Source: Phorcus lineatus (taxonomy: Eukaryota; Mollusca; Gastropoda; Trochida; Trochidae). Taken from it: 64,000 nucleotides of DNA. The notes below the pieces were generated by a model, which was given only the letters and a program-made list of their open reading frames with translations, was not told the DNA's origin and did no database searches. Below are positions 1 to 12,734 of this stretch, piece by piece. Within the stretch, counting starts at the first letter, position 1; each line of letters starts with the position of its first letter. The position numbers were made by a program, and so were the translations under genes. Location of the stretch: contig OV121085.1 in NCBI GenBank assembly GCA_921293015.1, positions 12,487,731 through 12,551,730 on the forward strand, in the 5' to 3' direction.

Positions 1-137
1 GTATCACACAGTGTAATATTAAGGCTATACCGCTAAGAAAACATGACAACAAAGTATGAGTGAGGGTTTATGGTACAAATAATCTCTGTCACTTTTGCAT
101 CATGTATTTTTTTAATGTTAAACTTTGTCGTTTTCAG

Positions 138-952
138 AAACAATACATTTTCATCCATGACACCATCAAGGAGATGGTTATTAAGAAAAAGAAGGAAATC
201 GCAGAGAGAGATAACATATACATGAACAACGAAAACACTGGGGGAGAAGATATTTACGTTAATCAAGCCTTCGGTAAGAAAATGATTATACTTCGCGTTT
301 CCATTAAATTGAATTAAACATATTTCGATTTTACTCATATATTTTATCTGCATTCTGGTGTTTTTTAATTTTGTTTTTTTATTTTTCATGTTTCTATTTG
401 AACAAATTATTCACTTTATTTGTACTCTCTGTTCACCTTCGCACACTTCACTTCAGCTTCTTTACTTCAAATTTAATGCAAATATCAAGTAAATTAGTGT
501 TCATCTAAGATCATCTTATTCAAGCATCATACATCCAAAACTTAGGAATATATTTCAGAAGATGAATTGTTTTTATTCCAATCACATACCTCATGATCAT
601 ATTCATATTACTAAAATAACACATTTGGCAGGAATTTATGCAACACTGGTAAAAAAGCCAAAAGGGAAACGTAAAATCGCAAATGATCTAAGAGATATAA
701 TTGTTCTCGAAAATTTATGAAATTTCTGAAAAATGCTGATATTACATGATATTCTGATACAGTGAAAAACACTTTTGTACAGCAGCTGTATGTTTGATGT
801 TGGTATGTATGTACTGGTTGGAAAAACTTTTGCAATTCTATGTGGCATCGATCGCGAACGATTAATGTTATTTTCTTTTTTCAGAGACCGATGCGCAAGA
901 CATATACATGAATGTCGATGATTCATCTGGAAAACCAACAACGGTGTTGTGA
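138..952 (+). CDS. C-terminal exons of a protein tyrosine phosphatase (partial, spliced)
   Basis: Two exons, 138-273 and 885-952, are joined across a 611-base intron. Borders are TTTTCAG|A at 137/138, G|GTAAGA at 273/274 and TTTTTTCAG|A at 884/885. The junction is phase 1 (G+AG gives Glu) and the frame ends at TGA 950-952. The first exon opens with KQYIFIHDTIKEMVI. This closely resembles the last helix of receptor-type PTP domains (LAR-type domains end in QYIFIHEALLEA), so the catalytic core must lie left of the window. A lysine-rich stretch follows, then a tail of about 45 residues with tyrosines at exon-derived residues 28, 40 and 53 in NIYMNN, DIYVNQ and DIYMNV. The protein ends in TTVL. 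By family knowledge it would dephosphorylate phosphotyrosine at the membrane, but no catalytic residue is visible here. The tail motifs fit the Grb2 SH2 consensus pYxN; that they work this way is inference. Confidence 0.8.
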
Positions 953-1041
953 ATACCAAAAACGTTTTGGGCTTGATACTCCGTTCCTCTCCATTGTATC
1001 ATTACAGCGCTCAATAATTGAGTATTCAAGACATGCACTGA

Positions 1042-1047
1042 AATAAA
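1042..1047 (+). terminator. Polyadenylation signal of the left-edge phosphatase gene
   Basis: AATAAA lies about 90 bases after the TGA stop, inside AAATAAATAA. A second AATAAA at 1367-1372 could serve a longer 3' UTR. Choice between them cannot be made from sequence. Confidence 0.5.
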
Positions 1048-1399
1048 TAATTTGCCCCAACGCCAAATAACTTTGATATTTTTAGGCTATGATAAGAATC
1101 AATGAGATTTTTGTGTTAGCGGAAGGTTTCAAAGTCAAAGATATTTGTACTGAGATTCATCTTACGAGAAACATTTGATGTTTTGTCAGAAGAGATATAT
1201 GAAACTTTGCAAATATTGTGTTATTTTTATAGCTTTGTTACTGGATATATACAATATATCCTTTAATTAAATCCCACCATTCCTTTCGAATTCAGCATAC
1301 TCGATATATATCTTATCACCTTATCTCTGTTCTAATTAAGTAGTGTTCCTAAGCGAAATACACAGAAATAAAATATTTCGCAAACAAATGTCCATCTGT

Positions 1400-4300
1400 A
1401 TTGAGCAAAGTTATCTCATCTCACTATTCGGTCGGTTCCTGTAACCATCGACAAGGCTAGAGGTATTTCACCTGTGCGGTGCATTTTTATATATCTAAGA
1501 AGACAGAGGTCAACATGAAATGTTAACGACTTTAGATTTGTTGCCATAAAGGGCGGAAACCCAGGTGCAGCCTTTTACGTTTTGATGAAAAAAAACGTCA
1601 ACATCGGTGGATTTAAACAGAGGTAACGTAGGAATAATAGAACTGAAGTAACTATGGGAAGAGAATACATGTCACTGCTGATACAGTTATGAGATCGCAA
1701 CATGAATCTCTGGGTAGCTGATTATGATTTCCTTTGATAACTGTTACTCAGAATTCTTGTTATGACCATTCTTGTGATATCCTGTGTATCTCTAACTCAA
1801 AGTGGATATTTTCCATTTTCAAAAACCTGTCATCGTTATATCTGTGACAGTCCTCGTTTGTTAATATTTTGTTTATTTCGACTTTTAACTATATTTGTAT
1901 CCTACGCAATGTTACAATGACGAAGTCAGTATCTAATTTTTTTTAAATGTCTGTGTGATATATGTATGTGAAAATCTACTGTGCAAGATGATGTATGTTT
2001 TGCTATTAAACACGTATGAAACATGTTTCTATACCATCAGATATCCACCACAAATTTCATTTATAGAAATCGTTAAATTACTGTAAGGAATACAACTATG
2101 ATACATTGGAACAAGGATTTTGTGGTCAATCGCTGAAAGAGAATACAAAGGCCAGAGATTATGTATTGTAAAGATATTATGAGGTTAACGAGGTTTTATT
2201 TCTAATGTCTTTATTATCAATTGCTTTCTCATTCTGCTACATAAGAGTATTTCAAATTTATCACAATAATACCCTGCGTAGGGATAGACCGTAATATCTC
2301 GTATATTGTTATTCGTTTAATAGTGCTATGATAGCTATGAATGAACAGCCAACAGCTATGCTTTAGAGACATAATGGCCTGATTGATATTAGTGAGCTCT
2401 GTGGATTCAAATACTTCACGACACAGAGTGATAACTCTATCAAGTATGTAATTTTATTTATAAACAAGAATCGCCATCTTTTATTTCTCAATTTTGCTAA
2501 TAAAATGTTTTAACAACTTCTAACTATATACCGCATCTATGAAATAGCGCACTTTTGAAAATAATTATGTTTAGTAAATATACATGTATATAGGTTAATC
2601 AGTTGGGTAGATTTGATTGGACCGAAAAGAGCAGATGGTCAACACAAGAAGGTGACTATTCTATCGCTGACTATCGTAGATTATGCCATGAATGAATGGA
2701 ATAATAAATTTACCGGAATAAATTTCGTTGAAATGTATATCTAAAAGCGTTCGAATGGAACTTATAATTGAAATTATACGGTAGCTTCTTGCAGAGGCAA
2801 AACTATTTAGTTTTCACTTTACCTTAATCGTCATGTTCCAGTAGGCAATAAATCCACGCCTGGATATTTTGTTTTAGTTAATATTATTACTTACAAGCTA
2901 TTCGTTAATGTTTTGTTGTTATTTGTACATATGTTTTACTTTTTCATATACTTTGATGTTTTACAATTTAATTGAATATTTTCATAGACTTAACGTGTAC
3001 ATCGAAAAAAAAACTTACATTGTCCTTATTGTTAATCAGTTTTGAATGTTTTAGTTGCTTTAACTAATCCAAACATATCAGATATACATGACCGTTACTT
3101 TTATGCAAATTCCTTTGATAAAAATATATTCTTTCTTCTTTTACGCAGCTGTTATATATGGAATTTATGCAGATAAATATATATTTTCCTACTCACCTTT
3201 TGTTATCAGATTTTTTTTCGTACAGGGCTCCGAACTTGAGAGGCATAGATCTAAATTAATCTTGTAGTGGAGAAGTATCATCTTTCTCTCGGTCGTCATA
3301 TTTTATTTCATTTGATGCAGCTTTTAATATTGCAAATTTATAAATGTTCACGTTATGACTTGACACGCAGTCAATTAATTACAAGATTAGGAGAGTCTAT
3401 TTCACGTAGTTAAAAAAAATTTAATTAATGAAAGATTTTAACTTTTATAGATTTTGTTCTCGTCGGTGTTCTTACAAATTTATCTTTTTGTTTTCTTGTT
3501 ATGAGATTCCATACATTCAAAAACACATACACAAGAGTCAGTTTCATGTACTGAATTTATCTATAAGGTAAATATATAGTTTTCTTTCAGTTTTTGTTTC
3601 GCAATTGAAACTATAGTTCAATGAAATCAGCATATCGAAAGTGATGTTCGTGATGTTTGTTACGATGACTTCTCAGGAAGTTTATACCCGATATTGTTAC
3701 TTACTTACTGTTTTGTATTATGGTATATATTTTCAGGGACGCTATGTGATTTTCACGTAATTGTTTCTGGCTTTGATACGAGAAACCAAAACCCCATAAC
3801 AAACAAACTCATTAAAAAAATTGCTGTACCTAGGGCATGCTGAAAATGTTTGTTTTTAAACCTGTTTATTCCAAGACATGTATGTAGTTAAGCGCGCTCC
3901 CTACACGCTTATTAAAACCAATACGAATTTTAATCGTACACGATGCTTTGCAGTCTCTCTCAACAGAGGGAACTCAAACCATATGTTCTTCAGTTAACCT
4001 CAATTTTATTTCGTCGCATATTGTTAAAAATTCAACATACACTTACTATTGATTTCTTTTAATTTAAATAAATCATCAAATCGTTCTTGACACACAAAAA
4101 AATCCCTTTTAAAAAAAGTTAAAATTCTAAACTTCAAGTCATGATTTTCTTGAAATTGCGATATGTTCAAGTTCAATAACGGGTTTAACCTTAAAATGAC
4201 ATGGATGCAAATATCTGATATATCAATTAGTTTTACTCGGAAATTTAAACCTTTTTATTTGTGCAAATGGCAATTGAGAAAAAAATACATCAATTCCAAA

Positions 4301-5800
4301 ATGAGTAGTTGCTTATATAAATGTAATTAAATGAGGCCAAGTATTATTGATGTCTTTTAAATCAGGAATAGAACTTCATTTTGTCTAAAATCATCATTCT
4401 ATGGTTATTTTAAGGACTATTAATTCATTCTATATCGCTGATGGTTAAGAATGGTACATTTATACGTTATCTCGCTTTACCATGTCATTCATTAAGGTTT
4501 TTTCAAAAGGGGTTCGTGTCAGTTTACCATTTCAATAAGGTGTAAACTGATATTAACGTAGTTGTTTGATGACCAGTTGACAGATATTCAGATATAAACC
4601 CATTCAGCGATATGTAGATTGACATTAAGCGATGTCAGGAGCATGACAATGAATGAAGCAAAACAGATAATGTGTAGCAAAACTTTAAAAGGGGAAAATA
4701 TATTGCCTTTTTTTGGTAAAAAATTTAATTTCTTTTTTAATAAATAAAATATATTTTAAAGCATAGATTAATGTAGGAGTAACGCATTTTCTCAAACTTT
4801 GGTAAGATACTACATGTACAGTTATGTCATTCATGACCATCATAAAGTTACTGAACTTCTAAAGTTATGAAATGCGTTAGATGCAAATATATAATTGATG
4901 TTTGAGCTTTTATAGATTTAGTTTATCTGTCGAATGACATTTGATAAACTGCTTGTTCGTCAGTCTACAATATTCTCAATATCAATGATGATTAAATTCT
5001 TCTAAATTTGCCAAAGATAATACGATAAAAGGTAAAAATCGCAAGATATAAAGATTATGTATCATTGGCAATCTCATTGAAATAAACGAGAACGTTTTCA
5101 CTCCTATCTCGCAAATTACTGTTAAGCAGTCTTCAGATCGGAAACGCAGTCAGTTGAGAGCGATAATTTTAGCCCGGTTTCAATTAAGTTTATCATAGGT
5201 TACAGATCCAATTTTTATACTCAAATTCAAAGTCATCATATCTAACTGTTGAATGAAATATGCAACACGTCACGCAAATAATTCATTTACATACGATATC
5301 AAATGTGAATGATGCCACTTATGTCATAATAAAGATATTACCTCGGTGACTACAGTAACTATTCATAGTATATTAATATATAATATTGTTGTCAGTCCCC
5401 ATTTTCGAGGAATAAAGCATTATATTCATCATTATAGTAAAAATTACAACAATAAAGTCGTACAGAATGAACTTATTAAGACCGCCATTACTAGAAATCG
5501 TGTTTGTCAATATCTGAGTTATTACACAAGGTTTAAATCTTTATGGCTATACAGATGCGTTTACGTATAAAGAATGAGACTAATCAGTTTTAGTATTAAT
5601 CATACCAATGGACAGAATATTCTTTTGTTTCTCTGTTGCTTGCCTTCTCCTTTCCCCTTCTGTTTAACAAAAATGGTACATAAACTTCTACATCAAAACG
5701 ATCAACTAATTTGTGTTCATGTGGTATATAAAATGCTAGGTGCCTCTGAGTTTTACCTTATAGCTGCCCTTTTGTTTCCTCAGATGCAAATGTAGCTAAT
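1400..5800. other. AT-rich intergenic DNA with no recognised gene
   Basis: I found no convincing exon, RNA gene or named repeat in this stretch. It is AT-rich with stop codons in all frames. Two adjacent short open frames at 5346-5795 lack family resemblance and splice context. Confidence 0.5.
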
Positions 5801-5939
5801 TGTTATGCTTCCTTCTTTCGTAGTGCTTTGATGTGCTGGACCGTTTGTTGTTCCTGTTTTCATCGAATGCCAAAGACCAGATCAATCATTGGTTAGGTTC
5901 AAATGCCAAACAGCAAAATGAATGGAGCTTGTTCTGTCG

Positions 5940-6200
5940 AATGTTACTGCTGTTGTAAGCACGAACAAGAGACTTAATGTATCTCTTCTAGTCTCTATTC
6001 TGATCAGGCTTGTTCCAAAAGTTCATTTAGTGTGACCTAATGTCCGCTTAAAGCTTTCCGTCTTATCGTTGCTTAGTGGCAGTGTTCCGTCCTGGACTTT
6101 ACTATGTTGAGCAGCTGACAAAGTTCTTGGAGGAGTTTATTCTGATACATTGCTGCTTTCTGATCCGGGAACAAAATTCATGGGCGGCCATCTGACTTTT
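5940..6200 (-). pseudogene. Decayed Ty3/gypsy-type integrase fragment
   Basis: Read on the minus strand, a broken frame between about 6180 and 5980 resembles part of the retroviral-type integrase core. It shows an altered counterpart of the aspartate-containing SDxG strand, followed by a LLQELCQLLNI helix and a lysine/arginine-threonine turn. Stops and at least one frameshift interrupt it, and the protease, reverse transcriptase and LTRs are not visible. It is a molecular fossil of an LTR retrotransposon, not a working gene. The alignment is by eye; a translated search would decide it. Confidence 0.5.
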
Positions 6201-7645
6201 TTTCATAAGTCTATTGGTCGAGAAGTCGGGAGAGGTGGCTTGCAATTCTTGAAAGGTTTTCCAAGCAAATACAAGGGATTGTTGAACTTGCCTTACGATC
6301 CGTTTTCAGCATAAACTATGGATGCAATATTTTCGTAAATGGTGAAATCTTATTCTAGATCCCTCAGAACATTAGAATAGGCACTTAGATTATTATATTT
6401 GATACCGTGCATAGTTACTGAGATATTGCCGAAAACAATATTTTCATTACAGGCGATCTTAATTTGGATATTGTAGGCATTGCTCAATGATGACAAAGTA
6501 GCTCGGATTCTTCAGGAGTACACCTCGAAGGTATAGAAACGGCAAAACAAAATGTACCGTATTGCAAAGTTCTCCAAAAATCTTTTTTTTGGTAAATAAA
6601 AGTACAAGACTTAGAGAAGTTCGAAAGAAGAATTTGGAACTGTGAAACACGTACACACGTATTAAAACTTCGCCAGTAAATTTAAAATAAAGCAATTCAA
6701 ACTTTAATTAAAGAAATTAATGTCATGCTCTTTGAATTGCTCATGAACGTAAATATCATTTTAAAGTAAACTTTTATGTCATGTGTTCTATAATGGAGAT
6801 CATCGCTTCCTTTTTTTCTTTCAGAGTTGCATTTAAATCGCAATAAACATACAGATATAGAAATTTTACGAGCTTTAAAATGAAATGAAACATTCTCATA
6901 TTCACAGAAAAGAATTATCAACAAATTGAAGCATGAAAAACCAAAAACCGGGACTTCGCAGCTGATTTTAAATGGAAGTTTTTTAATTTTAAACCATTCC
7001 GTTTTTGAAATACGTACAAATTTTGGACTGTCAACTTCTTATCGCAGTCACAGAGAAAATCACTTTCATATGCTTTTAAATAATTTCATTTTCCTTTTTT
7101 TCTGTTTTAATCCGAGTGTATGTAATTTAAACAATTTTTTAAGTACAATGATATTAATCTTTCGAGAGTGTTATCTTCTGCGTGTTAACATACTTTTATT
7201 GAAATCATCTGAGAGAGGTTTGAAGAAAGTGATGTTTGGAGCAAATAATTACTTTCGAAATTATTTGTTTTCAATTTATAAACTACTAGTATGTTTTGAT
7301 ATTTTATGTTTTGAGTGCAATATTTTATTAATCGATACGAAGCTTTCTTACAGTGCATGAGTATTGATTTTTTAAATCTGGATTTTAAGTACTGATATCT
7401 CATGGCTTGCTGATGCATGTCTGCGATAACAAATGCAGGTAACCTTACAAGTTTAGATAAAACAACTCGCCCAAACGCAACACTGCTGAGGGCCATGGGT
7501 AGATGTTGCAGTCATTGCTTGAGCAAACCAAACTGCACGTGCATTGCTTGAAGGATATGGGTATAAAATGTGTTAAGACAGTGTGCCCGACAGTTCAAAT
7601 TTGCAAGTAACAGGACAACGCCACCAATTGCAATGGCACTGCAGA

Positions 7646-7770
7646 CAGGGTCCGTAGTGGACGCCCCCGAGTGACCACTCGCCACATTGTTCGTCAACAT
7701 CAACAGGATAGCTTCAGACCAGCCACCGTTACCGCTCAGACCATTGGCACTCGACAACAACCCATCAGCA
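7646..7770 (+). pseudogene. Tc1 transposase N-terminal DNA-binding fragment
   Basis: The frame reads GRPRVTT followed by a helix-rich stretch (RHIVRQHQQD, FRPATVTAQTI) and a PISSDT turn. This is the spacing seen in the paired DNA-binding domain of Tc1 transposases, where a GRPR-type AT hook joins two helix-turn-helix units. Upstream and downstream frames are broken. No catalytic domain follows before the right inverted repeat. Confidence 0.7.
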
Positions 7771-7910
7771 GTGACACATCTTTGGAATCCAGTTGGACTG
7801 TTGTCAAAATGTTAACTTTAAAAGATCGAATTGTATTCTTACTTTTGTTTATCTTTTGAATTAAAGTAAAAACATATTTTCATATGTCTCGCGTTTCTTT
7901 TGCTGTTAAG

Positions 7911-7912
<2 letters not shown>

Positions 7913-7954
<42 letters not shown>
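7913..7954. repeat. TA dinucleotide microsatellite
   Basis: About 20 TA units, sitting inside the right half of the Tc1-like remnant. The length is likely polymorphic. Confidence 0.95.
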
Positions 7955-7959
<5 letters not shown>

Positions 7960-8856
7960 ATATATAAAAACAGGATGTCCTGAATCAATACGCATGCACT
8001 ATATGATAGCTTCGTATCGATTAATAAAATATATATATAATGGATAGGTCTACTGTCTGAATGCAATATCCTGCTTGGTCTTCTATCAAACAAGGTGGGT
8101 ATGGTGAGAAGTTGAGCAATCATGTACAGTAGTGTGAACAATTAACTATATCAAGAACGCGTGGTCAGTGGGTGGCCCACCAGTGGCAAACTGGCCAACC
8201 AATTAAATGCGTTCATCACAAATCACTTCTGGAAGTAATTTATCTGATATGCTTTTATGAGAGGGCGTAGCCAGGAAGGTAAATTATAAAATCAACAGTC
8301 AAGTGCTGGAACTTCTTTTTACAATTACCGCGAAGCCTGCAATCACGAGTAGCTTTATCAAAATATAAATTATATAATGCATAATAATAAGTTAAGGAAA
8401 AAACAACAAATGTTATTGTGCATTGTTTGTAAATTCATCGTCAAGGAGGTCAAAAACACTTTCATCGTTGGTTGAAATCTATAGAAAAAACTTAGTGAAT
8501 CAATCTAATGAATTGATAAATCTTTCACAGGTAACCAAAACAGTGTGAGTCTCATGTTCCATAACAATATTCGTTATAAATAAACTCTATGTATATTGAT
8601 CGCAGACCTCCCTCGCCTTTCAAGTTTTGAATTGTTTTTAGAACGTTGATAATGTTCATTTTTCATAAATTATAATTAAAGTATTATTACTGTAATACTA
8701 AGTCCTGGTAAACTAATGGATTTTATCAGTCGAATCAACTGTCAATAGTGGTTAGAAAGTGTAACATAGAATGTAACTCTGTGACATAGCGTATGTTTTA
8801 TTAAGTGTATCTGGTATTGAAGCTTTCCAAAATACTGTATGTACCAAGTTAAAATA

Positions 8857-9104
8857 ATCCCATACACAAGTATGTTCATCCCATAACGCACAACACAAGC
8901 CAGTTTACCTCTTCTCAAATCCCATACACAAGTATGTTCATCCCATAACGCACAACACAAGCCATTTTACCTCTTCTCAAATCCCATACACAAGTATGTT
9001 CATCCCATAACGCACAACTCAAGCCATTTTACCTCTTCTCAAATCCCATACACAAGTATGTTCATCCCATAACGCACAACACAAGCCATTTTACCTCTTC
9101 TCAA
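8857..9104. repeat. 62 bp minisatellite, four copies
   Basis: The unit beginning CCCATACACAAGTATGTTC recurs at 8859, 8921, 8983 and 9045, exactly 62 bases apart, and the fourth copy ends near 9104. The copies differ at only a few sites, so the expansion is recent. A minus-strand open frame over it is only repeat-encoded. Confidence 0.95.
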
Positions 9105-9639
9105 TGATAAATGAACAATACCTTTATGCATGTTCAGATACCAAAATTCTACGTCTGATTATTACATACAATGTTTATATATCCTATTTAACTAAATAAA
9201 CTCAATCGTGTCTTTCTGTTCTCTATTGATTTGTTTCCAAAAGTTTGTTTGATGTGCTCCAGTTGCTGTGATGTGATCAGAAATCTCGACTTGAACCTAT
9301 ACATCGTCGAAATATTGAACTGATGAGGTTTTAAAAGGCCTGTAAAAAATATCAACGTTGAAAGCATTTGATAGGTATCACTCCATCAACATACGCTAAT
9401 GCCCTTTTGGTCAAAGGTTTCATCTATTCTCTTCCTAGGTCATGAAATAATGGTTTAATGAAACGAATATCGCACGACATCAAACTGGCATCAGGTAACT
9501 TCTGTCAATGAGTTAAACATTAAAAAAATTCCGATATGCACGTATTCAAGGGGGTTACCACACATTATAAGTAGAATATAGCATCTATTCTCTTCTCATG
9601 ACGTAGAAAATATTTATTTGTCTACCTTATTTGATAAGA

Positions 9640-9840
9640 TAACCATGCTTATTTTCTCGTCAGGTTCGAATCCCGACATCGTTGCTTATAATTCTCTAAA
9701 ATTTATAATGCCAAATTTTACAAGTCCCTTTGTTTACCAAAGTTTAAGATCTCTTAACCTGATTAAGTTTAGAGTGAGTGAGTGAGTGAGTTATCGTTAA
9801 ACGCTGCTTGGGCAATATTTCAGCCATTAGAGGCGAATGT
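9640..9840 (+). repeat. SINE-like debris: tRNA B-box motif and GTGA-headed fragment
   Basis: GGTTCGAATCC at 9665-9675 matches the pol III B box of tRNA-derived elements. At 9771-9790 a GAGTGAGTGAGTGAG run leads into TTAAACGCTGC and GGGCAATATTTCAGCC, the head of the GTGA-type SINE family also found near 21.1, 33.5 and 37.0 kb. The two parts may come from separate insertions. Confidence 0.6.
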
Positions 9841-9850
9841 ACAAAAAAGA

Positions 9851-9940
9851 GTAGGTGTATGAGAAAAGTAGAGGTGTATCGGACAATACACCTACACTAA
9901 GCACATAGAAAGTGGAGGTGTATCGGTCAATACACCTACA
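9851..9940. repeat. Tandem short hairpins
   Basis: AGGTGTAT-CGGACA-ATACACCT at 9872-9893 and AGGTGTAT-CGGTCA-ATACACCT at 9916-9937 are perfect 8-base stems with 6-base loops, 44 bases apart. A lone half arm (GTAGGTGTAT) precedes them at 9851. Confidence 0.8.
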
Positions 9941-10379
9941 GTTAGAACAAAGGAAACCATAGCAACGAGACCGGAAGTGGGGTATAAGCTCCGGCTGGCC
10001 TAGCTCTCGGGGTCCCTGAAGCACGAAAACCACCACACCACCAGTAGTGGGGTACCATTTGAAGTTGTGTGTCTAAATTTGTGACACTAAAATAAAATCG
10101 CACTGAAACTAGAGACTTTGTCCAAAAAAATGAATTTTTTATCTCGTTTAGCAAATCGCTAATCACAAGTGTCCTATCAATAAGTACCCCCTCACTGTTG
10201 TCGTTACTACTGTAATTTATTTTACAACTAAACTCACATTTGATCTGAACACTTTTACGGCAAGCCCTTCTACAATTTACCGCACTTATGTTTATCACAT
10301 TTTACTGCATTTTTACTCCAGTTTACCGCAATATTACACCTAACCGCATTTAAGTCATTGCACTTATCACAATTTACCG

Positions 10380-10590
10380 AGTGGATTATATGTCTTGTCG
10401 TAACCCCCGAGAGCTACGCCATCAACGGGAAGAAACTAGAACAAATTTGAGTCATTCTACAACCTGCTGACTTTCCACAACAATGGCGTTCTTTCTGTCT
10501 TTTCCTTCATCCTTTCGATCCCTTCCTCCCCGATGTGTCCGATCTTTTGTTGATAATTTGCATCCACGTGATTAATAACTGTACGTAATA
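10380..10590 (-). repeat. Dispersed repeat with CACGTG end, minus orientation
   Basis: The reverse complement starts near 10590 with an AGTTATTAATCACGTGGATG-like end and includes GGGATCGAAAGGATGAAGGA and TAGCTCTCGGGGG. The same order of blocks occurs on the plus strand at 22510-22745, and its first part at 30515-30550. A block like its other end (AGCTCCGGCTGGCCTAGCTC) is at 9990-10010. No coding capacity is seen, so it is probably a non-autonomous element. Confidence 0.6.
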
Positions 10591-10599
10591 TTTGTGGGA

Positions 10600-12730
10600 A
10601 CAGATAAACCCGATCTCATTCCCTCAACCTCTTACTTATTATATCACCCTAGATTCATGATCTTGCAGTATGTAATGAAACGCAGAAAGAAAGGTACGCG
10701 TTTCAGGAGTTCAAATATGCTTGGAAATATAATTTAACAACTACTAGTATTTCAAAGAATTGATACCATGTTTGATGTCAGTAAAGATATAAATGAAACA
10801 GGAGTTACTCCTACCTTTTCTGCTTATTGTTGATAAGATTTAAATACAGAGATTTGAACTTTTCAAAACAAGGTATTTAGAAAGACGATATTCACATTAC
10901 AAATCAAACATAATTCCATCATTATTAATTTTGATGTTAATAATTGTAATTTATGATATTATTAAGAATGTTTAATAACAGCGAATAACAGTTTCAGAAA
11001 TTCAAAATACCTTAAGTCATCGTAAACATTTTATTTTGGTGCATGGTTGATATTAACACTGATTACATATTTGATGCTTCAGAGGCTAATAAAACTGATG
11101 TGTTGTGATAATAAATTTGCATATGTTGAGATGTTTACTCGCAATTTACCATTTTTAACGTGTGCAATAGTGCAGACTTCTGTTGTACTCGGTTATTCAG
11201 GGCTGAATGTTCTTGTGTTCTTCATTTTATATCCCCTGGGACTTTTCATCAGGAAAATCTTTACTGAAATTACCTGTCCTTGATCTGAGTAAGCCAAAGT
11301 AATCGAAACGTCAAATCGACCTTCGAGCCTCTTAAACTACGCAAACAAAACGCTGTAGTCGTGTGTTGACTTGCAAATCTGGCTCTTAGTTCGAACTTTC
11401 GTGTTAACAGCCAATCATGAAAAAATTATTTCCTTTTAAATTTCAAAGTTAAAGCTGAAAGTTACTGTTTAAAGGCAATGTAGTATATATTCTTAGGAAA
11501 ATAGAGGGTCTCAAGAAAAAAAAGAAAAATGTTATCACTTGCATGACAATCTTTCTGAACAAATACAAGAATTTCTTTCCAGATTTCCGTTTCCCTTACC
11601 GGAATTATTAAAAGTTTTTCATTCTAACTAGACCAACTAAACTAAAGTTTGCACTTCGACACCTTATTTTAGTAATGCGATGGGGGAACATATTTTGCAT
11701 ACACTAATGTTTATAGGGATAGTAGCACGTATTTTTTATGTGTAAAAAAATATCAAGAAATCTAAGATAATGTGTCCAATGTGATCATTTATACTACCTA
11801 TAAAAGGAAATAATATCATACGTAGTCTTTCAATGGTTATTTTCTTTTAAAGAGATTCAAAGGCGGTTATTTATATGGGAGGTAACCTAATGAAAAGTGG
11901 GAGATGTGAGGTTCTTTTTAAAGTAAATTCCTGGACGATCAAGGTTGGGGTCACATAACCAGTTTCTACCATTCCATGTGTAATTGACTGTCATGTTGAT
12001 CTCCATCCATAAAAAGTACGACAAAACATGGACAGTTTAACAATCAATTTCAAATTATCTAATTAAAGCTTTATATGTAATTCGTAAACGCTCGACGAGT
12101 AATTTATTTTATCGCTTTAAAATGTCATGTTTTCCAGGTATATGATAGTATGATTGTAATCAAACACGAAATACACTTTAAGAATTGAGTCTTAGCAAAT
12201 ACGATACAGATTAATACAGAGAGTTAATACAATCAACAGATAGTGTTTTCAGTTTTTCATATATTATACATATAAGCAAAGGCAAGGGATATAAAATAGT
12301 CATTTGGCAACTAAAATACGGAGTGATTAGTGATTCAGTCAGAATTTGACCTGTTTCAGTTTTCTCTCTGCAAGTGAAAGTATAACTACCGTCAGATATC
12401 AATCTCGTTTACTTTGTCAACATGGTAACATCATTTCTAGACTTTATTGCAACCGTTAATAGAGGTACAATGTTCTTAATTAACTTAATTTCTGTAAATT
12501 TTCCCTGATGAAAGACCAAAGGGATGAAGTCTTAAGCAGCGGAACATTCATCCTGAGAAAGTTTAATCATTACCTGTTCTTTACTAAACATTAAAATAAA
12601 CATTAATGAAGATATTTATATTAAGAAATGTCGTGTTAACTCACGGACAAAAGAAACTCTACCATGTATTTTAATGTGAATTGCAGAATAAATTCAAAAG
12701 AGAGATTAAAAAATAAAATGTTTATTCAAC
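10600..12730. other. AT-rich DNA with no recognised feature
   Basis: No splice-bounded coding segment or named repeat was recognised. Short frames at 11047-11283 (hydrophobic, 78 codons) and 12211-12402 have no family resemblance and are within chance expectation for this base composition. Confidence 0.45.
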
Positions 12731-12734
12731 AATA

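Larger units (their letters stand above)
7321..8031 (+). mobile_element. Tc1-like element remnant with ~45 bp terminal inverted repeats
   Basis: The left end (about 7323-7369) and the right end (about 7983-8029) are inverted copies sharing TTTTATTAATCGATACGAAG, then GTGCATG and GTATTGATT. Each is bordered by TA (7321-7322 and 8030-8031), the usual Tc1/mariner target duplication. Inside, on the plus strand, 7646-7770 encodes GRPRVTTRHIVRQHQQD and more, matching the helix-turn-helix linker and second DNA-binding subdomain of Tc1 transposases. The catalytic DDE part is missing, so this is an internally deleted, inactive copy. A TA dinucleotide run at 7913-7954 lies inside the right part. Confidence 0.75.

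Noticed and set aside
6926..7360. 144-codon plus-strand frame
   Set aside because: It is Phe/Leu/Asn-rich as expected from AT-rich DNA, runs into the Tc1 inverted repeat at 7321, and has no domain or splice borders.
8742..8960. Minus-strand frame with repeated CVVRYGMNI-like peptide
   Set aside because: It is encoded by the 62 bp minisatellite and spans its edge.
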